Counted from the first letter of the stretch, positions 19,772-29,949 are shown. The stretch: DNA of 55,043 nucleotides from an uncultured Bacilli bacterium (GCA_947629035.1 CANRCE010000004.1:1-55043); one strand, 5' to 3'. The notes: generated by a model from the letters alone, not told the origin. A program made the numbers and translations.

Positions 19772-20326
19772 TTAGTCAATTACTTTTTGGTAAATAAATA
19801 CATATTTATCTTTATATTTTTTATTTTTAATTAATTTTAAAAAATCATAATTATCATTTAATATATCATCTCTAAATTCTAAAATTAATTTCCCATTTAA
19901 AGATAATAAATCATTTTTAATTATTAAATTTATTATACTATCTATAATTTTATAATCATAAGGAGGATCTACAAATATTAAATCAAATTTTATTTTTTGA
20001 CTACTAAATAATGATAAAGCATCCTTATAATCCATATTTTTTATCATAACTTTATCATTTATTTTAAAATTATTAATAGTTTTAGTTAATTGTTTTATAA
20101 CCTCTTTATTATTATCAATAAAATAACAATATTTTGCCCCATTACTTATAGCTTCAATTCCTAAACTACCTGAACCCGAAAATAAATCTAGACAAATAGC
20201 ACCTTGTATATCATTTTGAATTGAAGAAAAAATTGATTCTTTTACTCTTGCCATTGTTGGTCTAGTTCCTTTTATATTGTATCCCTCGATAATTCTTCCC
20301 TTTAAAAAGCCACTAATTACACGCAT
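19772..20326 (-). CDS. rsmD: 16S rRNA (guanine966-N2)-methyltransferase
   Basis: MRVISGFLKGRII...TRPTMARVKESIFSSI, LDLFSGSGSLGIEAISNGA, DLIFVDPPYDY. Confidence 0.95.
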   Translation of the reverse strand: MRVISGFLKGRIIEGYNIKGTRPTMARVKESIFSSIQNDIQGAICLDLFSGSGSLGIEAISNGAKYCYFIDNNKEVIKQLTKTINNFKINDKVMIKNMDYKDALSLFSSQKIKFDLIFVDPPYDYKIIDSIINLIIKNDLLSLNGKLILEFRDDILNDNYDFLKLIKNKKYKDKYVFIYQKVID

Positions 20327-20338
20327 AATAACACCTAC

Positions 20339-20656
20339 TTACTTTTTACAATTTTTAGTAGCAATTATTTTTTTATATCTACTATTTATTTCTAAAACAA
20401 TATAATTTAATTTATTATAATTATCAATATAATTTTTATAATTTTCATCTTGATATAATTCTTTTTTTATTTCTATTAATTGCTTATCAGATATATCTTC
20501 ATTTTTAGCTTTATCTATTAAGGATATAAGTCTTGGACTTAACATTACTTTAAGTTTATATTTTTGAATATTTTTTATAATATCACTATTTTCTAAAACT
20601 GATATCAATTCATAAGTTTTTTTTATTATTTTATTCATAATATCACCATTTTTCAC
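20339..20656 (-). CDS. ylbF: YlbF family protein
   Basis: YlbF-like helical pattern and synteny with rsmD (ylbH) and ylbD/ylbE. Confidence 0.6.
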   Translation of the reverse strand: MKNGDIMNKIIKKTYELISVLENSDIIKNIQKYKLKVMLSPRLISLIDKAKNEDISDKQLIEIKKELYQDENYKNYIDNYNKLNYIVLEINSRYKKIIATKNCKK

Positions 20657-20714
20657 TTATCAGTATTAGTATATATTAATTTTAATTTAATATCAAGTTT
20701 TAAAAAAAAGAAAT

Positions 20715-21452
20715 CTATTTAGACTTCTTTTCTAATGCTCTTAATACCTCGATTGGCAAAGCAAAAATAATTGTATTAGATTGATCTGAAGATACATCAT
20801 TTATTGTTGATAATGTTCTTAAATGTAGAGCTCCCTCACTATTTGACATAATTGAAGCTGCTTTAGCAAGATTTTCGGCTGCTTCAACTTCACCGACAGA
20901 TTTAGTAATAACTGCTTGTTTTTCTCTTTCTGCTTCGGCAATTTTAGCTATTACTCTTTGCATCTCTTCTGGTAGAGCTACATCTTTTAATTCAACATTT
21001 TCAACTTTAATTCCCCATGGATCAGTAGCAGCATCAATAATTTTGCATATCTCCGTACTAATTTTTTCCCTTTCTGATAAAAGTTCATCTAAAGATACAG
21101 AACCTACAGCATTTCGCATAGTTGTTTGAGCAAGTTGACTTACAGCATAATAAAAGTTTTCTACTTCCAATATTGCTTTTGAAGCATCAAATACTTTATA
21201 GTAAATAACAGCATTTATTCTAATTGAAACATTATCTTTAGTAATTGCATCTTGTTCTGGAACATCAACTGCTTTTGTTCTAATATCGACTTTACGATAA
21301 GAATTTACAACTGGTAAAACGATATGCCAGCCTGGATTTAAAACTTTATCGAACTTACCAAAACGAAACAAAATGCCTCTTTCATATTGATCTATTTGTC
21401 TTATTGATGATAAAACAATAACAATTATAAGTATCAATAATACTACTAACAA
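20715..21452 (-). CDS. Slipin (SPFH/band 7 family)
   Basis: QYERGILFRFGKFDKVLNPGWHIVLPVV...RTKAVDVPEQDAITKDNVSIRINAVIYYKV. Confidence 0.93.
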   Translation of the reverse strand: MLVVLLILIIVIVLSSIRQIDQYERGILFRFGKFDKVLNPGWHIVLPVVNSYRKVDIRTKAVDVPEQDAITKDNVSIRINAVIYYKVFDASKAILEVENFYYAVSQLAQTTMRNAVGSVSLDELLSEREKISTEICKIIDAATDPWGIKVENVELKDVALPEEMQRVIAKIAEAEREKQAVITKSVGEVEAAENLAKAASIMSNSEGALHLRTLSTINDVSSDQSNTIIFALPIEVLRALEKKSK

Positions 21453-21509
21453 AATACATCATACCTCCTCATATCTTTATTATATAATATTTATTTTTGT
21501 TTGTAAATA

Positions 21510-21731
21510 TCATTTCAAAACATCAAGAAAGCTTTGTAACATCGTAATATTATTTAGTAGTTTATTTACTCTATCCATAGGTTTTAATTCATATTTATCT
21601 TTCATATCCATAATAAATTCCCTAAAACTTAAAGGATCTCTATTTAATATTTTATACCATTTAGGATTTTCTCTTATAAATTTTATATAATTTATATTAC
21701 TATTTAGTTTATATTGAATATCTAAAGTCAT
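21510..21731 (-). CDS. ylbE: YlbE-like protein
   Basis: INYIKFIRENPKWYKILNRDP resembles YlbE; next to ylbD-like. Confidence 0.65.
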   Translation of the reverse strand: MTLDIQYKLNSNINYIKFIRENPKWYKILNRDPLSFREFIMDMKDKYELKPMDRVNKLLNNITMLQSFLDVLK

Positions 21732-22087
21732 TAATCTTCAAAACTCCTATATAATGGTCTTGGTTGATAAGTACTTTGAGTATTATTATCAGAATTTACA
21801 AATAAATCTCCAAATAAACCTATAGCCTTTTGAAGTGAGGTTATTCCATCTTGAACTTTTTTTACATCCATATTTTTAGCCATTTCTAAAAAATCTTGAA
21901 TTGTCGTAGGTCCTTTTGCTTTTTCTTTAACTTCTTTTTTATCTTTATCTAAATAATCTTTCCAAGCTTCCTCATCTTCACCATATAAACTATATATTTC
22001 ATAAAATTTTTGCCATGTCATTTCATTATTTTTTACATAATTTATCAAAATAGGATTTTTTCTTACAAATTCTTTAAAGCTATCCAT
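21731..22087 (-). CDS. ylbD: YlbD-like spore coat protein
   Basis: FKEFVRKNPILINYVKNNEMTWQKFYEIYSLYGEDEEAWKDY resembles YlbD. Confidence 0.7.
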   Translation of the reverse strand: MDSFKEFVRKNPILINYVKNNEMTWQKFYEIYSLYGEDEEAWKDYLDKDKKEVKEKAKGPTTIQDFLEMAKNMDVKKVQDGITSLQKAIGLFGDLFVNSDNNTQSTYQPRPLYRSFED

Positions 22088-22099
22088 ATAACCACCTAG

Positions 22100-22246
22100 T
22101 TAATTATATGCTAAAAATTTAAAAAAAGTTATCATCATATCTTCATATTTTACTTTATAAACGATTACCATTATTAAAATAACAATCAAAAGAGCAAAGA
22201 TACCAATTATACCAATAATTCTACTTATACTAGTCTTTTTTTCCAT
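22100..22246 (-). CDS. 48-aa single-TM small protein (not in ORF track)
   Basis: MEKKTSISRIIGIIGIFALLIVILIMVIVYKVKYEDMMITFFKFLAYN; GGAG upstream; overlaps the ATPase 3' end by 22 nt. Confidence 0.55.
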   Translation of the reverse strand: MEKKTSISRIIGIIGIFALLIVILIMVIVYKVKYEDMMITFFKFLAYN

Positions 22247-24534
22247 TTATTTCTCCTCATTAATTTTTCCATAATCTTATCGTAAATATCTTCAAAGAAT
22301 TCAATAATATATATATCCATAAACGCTAAAGATAATATTAAAAGAATAGCTAAAATATTAAATCTTGATACCAAAAATAAATCAGGCAATAAAATTAATA
22401 ATTCAAAAAATACAATTATACAAAAACATAATAATATTTCTCTTCTTAAATTAAGAGGCTTACAAATATTATATAATAATCTCATGTTGATAAGACCTGT
22501 TAAAGCCACTATAATTAATCTAAATTTTTCAAAATCTTTATGAAAAATTGTACAAATCATAATAAGTAAAAAGATATTTACAAATACACATATACCACTA
22601 GGTAAAGCATTTCTAAAAACTTTTATAATAAAGCCTGATGTTACTTTTTTATAATTAGGTTCTAATGCCAAGAAAAATGATGGAAGTCCAACACAAATAG
22701 AGCTTATTAAAGATAATTGAATTGGATAAAAAGGATATTCATGAGAAATAACAATTGATAAAATAGACAGAATAAAAGAATAAGTTGTTTTAACTAAATA
22801 TAAACTTGCTACTTTTTCTATATTATTAACTACTCTTCTTCCCTCATTTACAATACTTGGTAAAACACCAAAATCGGCAGTAGTCAAAACAACATCTGAT
22901 GCACTTCTTGCAGCGCTAATACCAGAAGCTAGAGCAATACCACAATCAGCTTCTTTTAAAGCTAAAATATCATTTACACCATCACCAATCATCGCTACTG
23001 TACTATTTTCTTTTAAAGCTTTTATAATGCTTTGTTTCTGATATGGCGTAACTCTTCCAAAAATAGTATAATCATTAACTATCTTTTTTAATTCTTCAAA
23101 ATCTTGAGGTAATGCTGTTCCTGATATATATTTATCATAGTTTTCAAAATCTAACTGTCTTAAAATACTTGATACCGTAAGAGGATCATCTCCAGATATT
23201 ATCTTAATATTAACTTCTTGTTCTTTAAAATAATTTAATGTATCTTTAGCATTTTTTCGAACATTATCTTTTATTGCGATAAAAGCTATTACTTTTATTT
23301 TATTAGTGCTTTCTTCTGCTAAAGTAAGAATACGATATCCTTTTTCCAAATAAGTTAATAAATAACTATCATATTTCGTTATTTTCTCTTTTGTTATGTA
23401 TTCTAATGCTCCAAGATAATAAGTTTTATTTTTAAAAACAACTTTACTATATTTTCTTGATGAAGAAAAAGGAATTCTTTCTACTACTTCATAATTATTC
23501 TTTTGTTTAAAGTGTTTTTTTAAAGCAATATCAGTAGCATTATTACTACTCTCATCTAACATGTTACCTATAATTTCTTCAATATCACTTTTTTTATCTA
23601 TAGCTATTACATCAACAACTTCCATTGTTCCATCAGTAATTGTTCCCGTTTTATCTAAACATAAAACATCAACACAAGATAAAACTTCTATACCATGAAG
23701 TTTTTGAATAACAACTTTTTTTCTTGCCATTTTAATTACTCCAACAGTTAAAGCTACTGAAGTTAGTAAAACTAACCCCTCCGGTATCATTCCAATAATA
23801 CCTGCAACTGTCGATAAAATTGCTTCACTATAAGTTTGATTACTATAAAAATATTGAGATATAAATAATAAGATACCAGTTGGTACAATTAAAAAAGTTA
23901 CAAATTTTAATATTTGATTAATTACTTTTTTTAAGTAGGAAGAATCATCTTTTATAACACTAGCTTCTTTTATAAGACTACTTGCATAATTATCTTTTCC
24001 AATGTTTGTTACTTTAGCATAACATTTACCACTTACAATGATTGATCCAGATAATAAACTATCATCTTTTTTCTTTAAAAGAGCATCAGATTCTCCAGTT
24101 ACAACAGACTCATCAACTTCACATGATGAAGACTTTACTATTACAGCATCTACGACTACATCATCACCACTATGTAATACCATAATATCATCTAAAACCA
24201 ACTCTTGTGGTTTAATTTCTTCTTCTTTTCCATCTCTAATTACAGTAACTAAATCTTGATTAGAAATAGCTAATTTATCTAGAATATGTTTGGCTTTTAT
24301 TTCTTGAATTATTGCAATAATAGTATTAAATAAAATAGTATTTACGAATAAAACATTTTGAATAGAACCTGTAGTTAATACTAATATTGCTAAAATAATA
24401 TTTAATAAATTAAATAAAGTTAAAAGATTAGATATAACAATTGTCTTAATACTTCTTGTATATTTAACTTTATCATTGTTTACAAGTCCATTATTATATC
24501 GATATTCTACTTCTTGTCTTGTTAATCCATTCAT
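22225..24534 (-). CDS. Cation-translocating P-type ATPase
   Basis: GMIPEGLVLLTSVALTVG, CLDKTGTITDGTM, MIGDGVNDILALKEADCGIAL. Confidence 0.95.
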   Translation of the reverse strand: MNGLTRQEVEYRYNNGLVNNDKVKYTRSIKTIVISNLLTLFNLLNIILAILVLTTGSIQNVLFVNTILFNTIIAIIQEIKAKHILDKLAISNQDLVTVIRDGKEEEIKPQELVLDDIMVLHSGDDVVVDAVIVKSSSCEVDESVVTGESDALLKKKDDSLLSGSIIVSGKCYAKVTNIGKDNYASSLIKEASVIKDDSSYLKKVINQILKFVTFLIVPTGILLFISQYFYSNQTYSEAILSTVAGIIGMIPEGLVLLTSVALTVGVIKMARKKVVIQKLHGIEVLSCVDVLCLDKTGTITDGTMEVVDVIAIDKKSDIEEIIGNMLDESSNNATDIALKKHFKQKNNYEVVERIPFSSSRKYSKVVFKNKTYYLGALEYITKEKITKYDSYLLTYLEKGYRILTLAEESTNKIKVIAFIAIKDNVRKNAKDTLNYFKEQEVNIKIISGDDPLTVSSILRQLDFENYDKYISGTALPQDFEELKKIVNDYTIFGRVTPYQKQSIIKALKENSTVAMIGDGVNDILALKEADCGIALASGISAARSASDVVLTTADFGVLPSIVNEGRRVVNNIEKVASLYLVKTTYSFILSILSIVISHEYPFYPIQLSLISSICVGLPSFFLALEPNYKKVTSGFIIKVFRNALPSGICVFVNIFLLIMICTIFHKDFEKFRLIIVALTGLINMRLLYNICKPLNLRREILLCFCIIVFFELLILLPDLFLVSRFNILAILLILSLAFMDIYIIEFFEDIYDKIMEKLMRRNKWKKRLV

Positions 24535-24629
24535 AACTTCTTCCTTTCATTATCTTAAATATTAAAACTCATTCAATATCTATATTGTTAATATAAAAGC
24601 AATATGTACTAACATATTACTTTTATATT

Positions 24630-25808
24630 TTATCTATAGAAATATCCTCCATACATTGGTGGAAAATAAATCAAATTTCTTGGATTAAAGGAATAAGAGT
24701 TAAAATCATAAGCATTATGTCCAGAAGCTAATCCAAAGTGAAGATGAGCACCTCCTGTACAACGATCATAACTTTGAGTAGATCCTCCACCCATATGACC
24801 AATAATAGTTTGATCAGTTACTTTTTGACCTGCTTCAACCGTAATATTAAGCAAATGCATATAAACAGTCGTGTATTCAACACCATTGACAATATGATAT
24901 ATCCATACCATATTACCTCCACAAGTACTTGGATTAGCAGCAGTATGTCTAACTACTCTTGCTACTGTTCCAGCAGCTGCTGCATATACATTAGTTCCCT
25001 CTGGTACACAAGATAAGTCAATCGCATGATGTCCTCCTCCTCCAGACCAGTCAGTTCTCTCATTAAAGCCGGTATATTCACTTGTTACACATCCCGTAGT
25101 AAGAGGATACTTCCATCCATTTGCATATTGAATTGGTTCACAGCTACTTATATCTTGATTACGACCACAACCTAAATTTTCTAATCTTGTTATTTCTTTT
25201 TTTAAATCAGCAATATCTTGTTCAATTGTCGTTCCCTCTTGATTTAATTCACTTAAATTAGCTTTTAGTTTATTATTTTTAGCCGTTAATTCTTGTCGTT
25301 GACTTTCTAATTTTGTTTGCTTATCATTAAGTTCTATTTTTTTCTGTTTTAAATTTTTAATTAAAGTTTCTAACTCTTCGATTAATTCATTATTATAACC
25401 AGATAATTGAGTTACAATAGAATATCGATAAATAAAATCCGTATAATCTTCAGCTTCAAATAAATAATCTAAATAAACATTTTCTCCCGTTGATACCTGT
25501 AAAAATTTAAGTAATTCATCTGTTTCTTCTTTTTTTGAATCTATTTCTTTTTCACTTTTTTCAATATTATTTTGAGCTTCTGTTATTTCACCTTTTGTCG
25601 TTTCTATACTACTACCAATACTACTTATTTCTTTTTGTAATTTTGCTATTTCACTATCAGTAAGTTTTTTAGCATTTTTATTTTTTTCATATTCTGATTG
25701 CAAGTTGGACAATTTATCATATTTATCTTGTAAAGTTTCAGCTTTAATGCTATTAAATGGTACTAATAATAAAATTGTAAATATAAATATTTTTATTTTC
25801 TTCATCAA
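24630..25808 (-). CDS. Secreted M23 peptidase with N-terminal coiled coil (EnvC-like)
   Basis: Signal peptide, coiled coil, GGHHAIDLSC...HLHFGLASG metallopeptidase motifs. Confidence 0.92.
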   Translation of the reverse strand: MMKKIKIFIFTILLLVPFNSIKAETLQDKYDKLSNLQSEYEKNKNAKKLTDSEIAKLQKEISSIGSSIETTKGEITEAQNNIEKSEKEIDSKKEETDELLKFLQVSTGENVYLDYLFEAEDYTDFIYRYSIVTQLSGYNNELIEELETLIKNLKQKKIELNDKQTKLESQRQELTAKNNKLKANLSELNQEGTTIEQDIADLKKEITRLENLGCGRNQDISSCEPIQYANGWKYPLTTGCVTSEYTGFNERTDWSGGGGHHAIDLSCVPEGTNVYAAAAGTVARVVRHTAANPSTCGGNMVWIYHIVNGVEYTTVYMHLLNITVEAGQKVTDQTIIGHMGGGSTQSYDRCTGGAHLHFGLASGHNAYDFNSYSFNPRNLIYFPPMYGGYFYR

Positions 25809-25874
25809 CCATCTATCCTACCTTCCATAATATAATTATATATTAAGTTTTATAATTAGTCAAACAATAATTAA

Positions 25875-26834
25875 TTATTTACCTATTCTTTTAGTATTAC
25901 TAAAGTTTAATTTAGCTATATCATATAAAATATTTTTACCATGTTTTTCAATTAATTTTAAAGCCACATCTTCAACATAATAATTAGCCCCTTTTGGAAT
26001 AAACATACCATATTTTTGTCCCATTTTATCTATTTCTTTTATGAAGATGTATCTACTTATTAATGAAGAACAAGCAACAGCTAAACATTTATCTTCAGCT
26101 TTTGTCATAAAAGTAATATTTTCTACTTTATTTTCAATCGACTCTAAATGTTTAAAATAAGCTTTTTCACTTTCAAATTGATCGACAACAACATAATCAT
26201 ATTCAAAATTATTTTCATTAATTAAACTATATAAAGCCCTATTATGTAAAATAGCTTTTATTTTATTCATATTCATATTTGAACTATATTTTTCATTATA
26301 TTCACGATTACTTAAAATTATTGTTTTATATGGTATTACTTTAATTATTTTAGGTACAATTTTAAGTATCTGTTCATCAGATAACTTTTTAGAATCTTTA
26401 ACATTTAAATCAACTAAAAAAGGAATATTTTCGCGATTTACATAAGAAGCTGTAACTACAATAGGCCCAAAATAATCACCAGTTCCTACTTCATCACTTC
26501 CAATTGCATTTATATCTAAAGGTAGGCTTTCTTCTTGTTTTTCTTCTTGCTTACTTTCATAATTATCATCTAATTCTTTAAATTCTTCTAAAATATTGCT
26601 TCCTTTTTTAATCTCTTCCCACATACTAGCATCAATATCAGCACTCATACCTTGAAACATTGCTTTACCTGATTCATATAACGTAATTACAGTATCACCA
26701 TCCACAGCTTGAAAAATAGCATAAGGTGGTGTCTTTTCTCTAAATTTATCTTGATAAAATTCTTGCATTTTCGCTTTTGTTTCATCATCTACTTTAATAA
26801 CTTTTGTTTTGTTACTTGACACTATCATATACAC
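25875..26834 (-). CDS. rnhC: Ribonuclease HIII
   Basis: AIGSDEVGTGDYFGPIVVTASYV, VKDSKKLSDEQI, DKCLAVACSSLISRYIFI. Confidence 0.93.
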   Translation of the reverse strand: MYMIVSSNKTKVIKVDDETKAKMQEFYQDKFREKTPPYAIFQAVDGDTVITLYESGKAMFQGMSADIDASMWEEIKKGSNILEEFKELDDNYESKQEEKQEESLPLDINAIGSDEVGTGDYFGPIVVTASYVNRENIPFLVDLNVKDSKKLSDEQILKIVPKIIKVIPYKTIILSNREYNEKYSSNMNMNKIKAILHNRALYSLINENNFEYDYVVVDQFESEKAYFKHLESIENKVENITFMTKAEDKCLAVACSSLISRYIFIKEIDKMGQKYGMFIPKGANYYVEDVALKLIEKHGKNILYDIAKLNFSNTKRIGK

Positions 26835-26926
26835 CTCAATAACATTTTAACATATTATCTTGCTTTTTAAAACTAGTTTATAAAAAATGATGACAAATTT
26901 ATGTCAAATATTTTTTAAATTTTTAA

Positions 26927-26955
26927 TTTACTTCTAAAAAGATATTTGCTATAAT
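26927..26955 (+). promoter_or_regulatory. Sigma-A-type promoter for transglutaminase-like gene
   Basis: TTTACT-N17-TATAAT, then AGAGGTGG and ATG at 26975. Confidence 0.65.
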
Positions 26956-26974
26956 TATAATAAGAGGTGGTTGG

Positions 26975-27892
26975 ATGAAAAAATTTATTTTAGGATTTGG
27001 TTTATTTATGATTGTTTTAATAAGCATTGCTAATTTCTTCAAAGATGACATTATTTATAGTTATAATGCCTATGTTATAAAAACCAAATATAGCAATACA
27101 ACTAAAAACGATTATTTTTTAGAGGATAATTTCTCCTACGTAGATAATTATAGTGATTTAAATATTAAATCTAAAATTGATTTAACTAATTATATATATT
27201 ATGCCTTAAATACAGGAACATCATATATTGAAAGATATGCTGATAAAAGTTATACTTCTTATATCGAAGAGTTAAATAATTTAACCGAAGGTGAAGGATT
27301 AAGCACTATTGTTTCTATTTTAAATGATTTTGTTCATCCCTTTAATAGCTCTAAAAATATTTATATAACCTATGGTAAAAATAATCCCATTAGTCTAGAA
27401 ATAACTAAAGTATATAGCGATGAAGAAATCGATGAAATTAACAAAGTCGTCGATAAAGTAATCGCTGAAAATATAAAAAGTAATATGACAGCTAGTGATA
27501 AAATTAAAGTTATTCATGATTATATTATTGATAATACTAAATATGATCAACTTAAATATAAAAATATCGAAGATGACACTTATAAATCTAATACAGCTTA
27601 CGGTGTTCTTCTTCAAGGTTATGGTACTTGTTCTGGTTATGCTGATGCCATGGCTATTTTCTTAAATCGACTAGGAATTGTTAATTTCAAAATTAGTAAT
27701 AAAGAACATATTTGGAATTTAGTTTATATCGACGGTAGCTGGAAACATTTAGATTTAACTTGGGATGATCCTATTAGCAAAACAAACCTTAATCGAAATT
27801 TATATTTTCTAATTGATTATGAAACTTTAACTAAATTAAATGATGGTATTCATTATTTTAATCAATATATTTATCCTGAAGGATTAAATTAA
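26975..27892 (+). CDS. Transglutaminase-like protein, membrane anchored
   Basis: GYGTCSGYADAMAIFLNRLGI...EHIWNLVYIDGSWKHLDLTWDDP Cys-His-Asp triad. Confidence 0.9.
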   Translation: MKKFILGFGLFMIVLISIANFFKDDIIYSYNAYVIKTKYSNTTKNDYFLEDNFSYVDNYSDLNIKSKIDLTNYIYYALNTGTSYIERYADKSYTSYIEELNNLTEGEGLSTIVSILNDFVHPFNSSKNIYITYGKNNPISLEITKVYSDEEIDEINKVVDKVIAENIKSNMTASDKIKVIHDYIIDNTKYDQLKYKNIEDDTYKSNTAYGVLLQGYGTCSGYADAMAIFLNRLGIVNFKISNKEHIWNLVYIDGSWKHLDLTWDDPISKTNLNRNLYFLIDYETLTKLNDGIHYFNQYIYPEGLN

Positions 27893-27917
27893 AGACTTCG
27901 TTTGAAGTCTTATTTTT
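27892..27917 (+). terminator. Terminator after transglutaminase-like gene
   Basis: AAGACTTC-GTTT-GAAGTCTT-ATTTTT. Confidence 0.75.
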
Positions 27918-28536
27918 GTGCCTTTAACATATTTATTTTTACATTTAATTTAGAAAATTTTTCTTCATATTCAGTTGTTATATTTTCTATATTTTCATTA
28001 TGTAAATCATTAGTTTGATATATTATTTTATATCCATAATCTTTTAATGTATCAAGAGAAAAATTAAATAATAATAAATTATCTGTTTTCATTATAATAT
28101 TCTTTTTATCTTTAAAAATATTGTCATATTTTTCTAAAAATACTCTACTTGTTAATCTTCTTTTATAATGTCTATCCTTTGGCCAAGGATCAGAAAAATT
28201 TAAATATAATACATCTATTTCTTTATCAAAAACATAAGATATAAATCTAGCATCTAATCTTACTATCTTTAAATTATTTAATTCTAATTCATTTGATTTT
28301 TGAATAGCTCTTACAATGACAGAATCATACTTTTCAATACCAACATAATTAACATTAGGATTTAACATAGCTTTTTCAATTAAAAACTTACCCTTCCCCA
28401 TTCCTATTTCTAAATGTATTTCATTATTATTACCAAATAATTCATGCCATTTTCCTTTATATTCAAAAGGATTTTCTATATAGTATTTACCTTTTACTAT
28501 AATATCTTTAGCTCCTTTTATATTTTTAAGTCTCAT
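27910..28536 (-). CDS. trmB: tRNA (guanine46-N7)-methyltransferase
   Basis: EIGMGKGKFL, VGIEKYDSV, NFSDPWPKDRHYKRRLTSRVF. Confidence 0.95.
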   Translation of the reverse strand: MRLKNIKGAKDIIVKGKYYIENPFEYKGKWHELFGNNNEIHLEIGMGKGKFLIEKAMLNPNVNYVGIEKYDSVIVRAIQKSNELELNNLKIVRLDARFISYVFDKEIDVLYLNFSDPWPKDRHYKRRLTSRVFLEKYDNIFKDKKNIIMKTDNLLLFNFSLDTLKDYGYKIIYQTNDLHNENIENITTEYEEKFSKLNVKINMLKAQK

Positions 28537-28573
28537 AATGCCTCCTTTTTAGTATTATATCATAACTATAGGC

Positions 28574-28601
28574 ACTTTAAATAAATAAATTGCATATAAT
28601 A
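28574..28601 (+). promoter_or_regulatory. Candidate sigma-K-type promoter
   Basis: AC (28574-28575), N17, CATATAATA (28593-28601) fits mACm-N16-CATAnnnTA. Confidence 0.4.
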
Positions 28602-28633
28602 TAACAAATGATAAAGAAAGTGAGTTTGATATA

Positions 28634-28927
28634 ATGAGCGATAGAGATATGTATTATAATTCATATGGTTATGCCCAAGGACCTTATACCAATATGATGC
28701 CACCAATGATGCCACCAATGCCAGTTTTAAATAATCCAATGATGACAGGCAATAATGATTATAATAATAATTATAGTAATACCTATAATGAAATAAATAA
28801 TAAATTAAATAAATTAGAAAGACAAATAAAAAGATTAGAACAAAGAATAGCTAGATTAGAAGTTCCATATAACAATAATACTACAAATATTTATAATGAA
28901 CCCGATAATACAATGTATATGATATAA
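28634..28927 (+). CDS. Small Pro/Met/Asn-rich protein with C-terminal coiled coil, possible spore coat component
   Basis: MMPPMMPPMP segment, Asn/Tyr-rich segment, then NKLNKLERQIKRLEQRIARLE heptads; plausible late sporulation promoter. Confidence 0.6.
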   Translation: MSDRDMYYNSYGYAQGPYTNMMPPMMPPMPVLNNPMMTGNNDYNNNYSNTYNEINNKLNKLERQIKRLEQRIARLEVPYNNNTTNIYNEPDNTMYMI

Positions 28928-28929
28928 CA

Positions 28930-29104
28930 AACAAAAGCGACTTTTAAAAGTCGCTTACCCAATAATATAGGCTAAATTAATTTAAGGAGATTATAGTATT
29001 ACTATAAATATATCAACTTTAGTTTAAAACTTCAAACTAGGGATGATATCTATATAGCCTGTGATAGTCTTGAATACACTAAGTAATACTAATTTGTGTA
29101 TTCA
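28930..29104. ncRNA. Candidate structured RNA in intergenic region (strand unresolved)
   Basis: Helices 28966-28973/29056-29063, 28991-28997/29001-29007, 29020-29025/29034-29039, 29071-29079/29096-29104; 22-nt perfect palindrome 28935-28956 with T-rich tail on minus. Confidence 0.4.
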
Positions 29105-29136
29105 CTTTTATTATAAGTATTTTTTTTATTTTAATA

Positions 29137-29949
29137 CTATTTTTCTCTTATTTTCGTTGTATTAATAACAATACCTAAAATAAAGACATAACTTATCATA
29201 TATAACCAAATCATTAAAATAATAATACTAGATAAATTTCCATATAAAATATCGTATCTTGCAAAATATTTTAAATAATATCCGAATATTGCTGTTAAAA
29301 CAATCCATAATATAGTTGTAACTAAAGCTCCTTTCGTCGTATCTTTACTTAACACTTTCGTAGAGGGAGCAATCGTATATATAAGTTTAATATTAAAATA
29401 TAAAATCAAAAAAGTTATAGGCCATTTTATAATCGTAAATAGGAATATTACTTCATCAATGATATTTTCTAAAATATCATTATTTTTGATAAATTCTAAT
29501 ATCTTTTCTCCAAAAGTTGGAACAATAATTAAAAATATTAATAAAGTTAAAATTGTAATTAACAAAATAACTGATTTAATTCGATTTTTTATTGCATCAC
29601 TTTTTTCAACATGATATAACGTATTAGAAGCTTTTACAATAGCATAAGTTCCATTAGTAGCAATAACAAAAGCTGCAATATTAAAAGCTCCAACTGCATT
29701 ATCAAAACCTTTACCAGATATAATTTCAATAACAAAATTACTAGCTTGTTGTGGTAATAAATTATTTACAAAAGTAATGACGCTATCAATAGAAATATTA
29801 AAAGAAGAGGCAATCAGGATAATTAAAGTTAAAATAGGAATTATGGCTAAAACAAAGTTATAAGCTAACGAAGCAGGTAACATACCCATCTCAATTTTAG
29901 CTAATGTTTTATATATTTTTTTTACATATTCCTTGATTTTATCCCACAT
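29137..29949 (-). CDS. YihY/virulence factor BrkB family membrane protein
   Basis: PASLAYNFVLAIIPILTLII and multi-TM pattern, YGNLSSIIILMIWLY. Confidence 0.92.
   Translation of the reverse strand: MWDKIKEYVKKIYKTLAKIEMGMLPASLAYNFVLAIIPILTLIILIASSFNISIDSVITFVNNLLPQQASNFVIEIISGKGFDNAVGAFNIAAFVIATNGTYAIVKASNTLYHVEKSDAIKNRIKSVILLITILTLLIFLIIVPTFGEKILEFIKNNDILENIIDEVIFLFTIIKWPITFLILYFNIKLIYTIAPSTKVLSKDTTKGALVTTILWIVLTAIFGYYLKYFARYDILYGNLSSIIILMIWLYMISYVFILGIVINTTKIREK

Noticed and set aside
24038-25016. Plus-strand ORFs 24038-24259 and 24738-25016
   Set aside because: Antisense shadows of the P-type ATPase and M23 peptidase genes; Ser/Thr-rich low-complexity translations typical of antisense frames.
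27395-27616. Minus-strand ORF inside the transglutaminase-like gene
   Set aside because: Shadow ORF; Ile/Phe-rich translation from AT-rich antisense.
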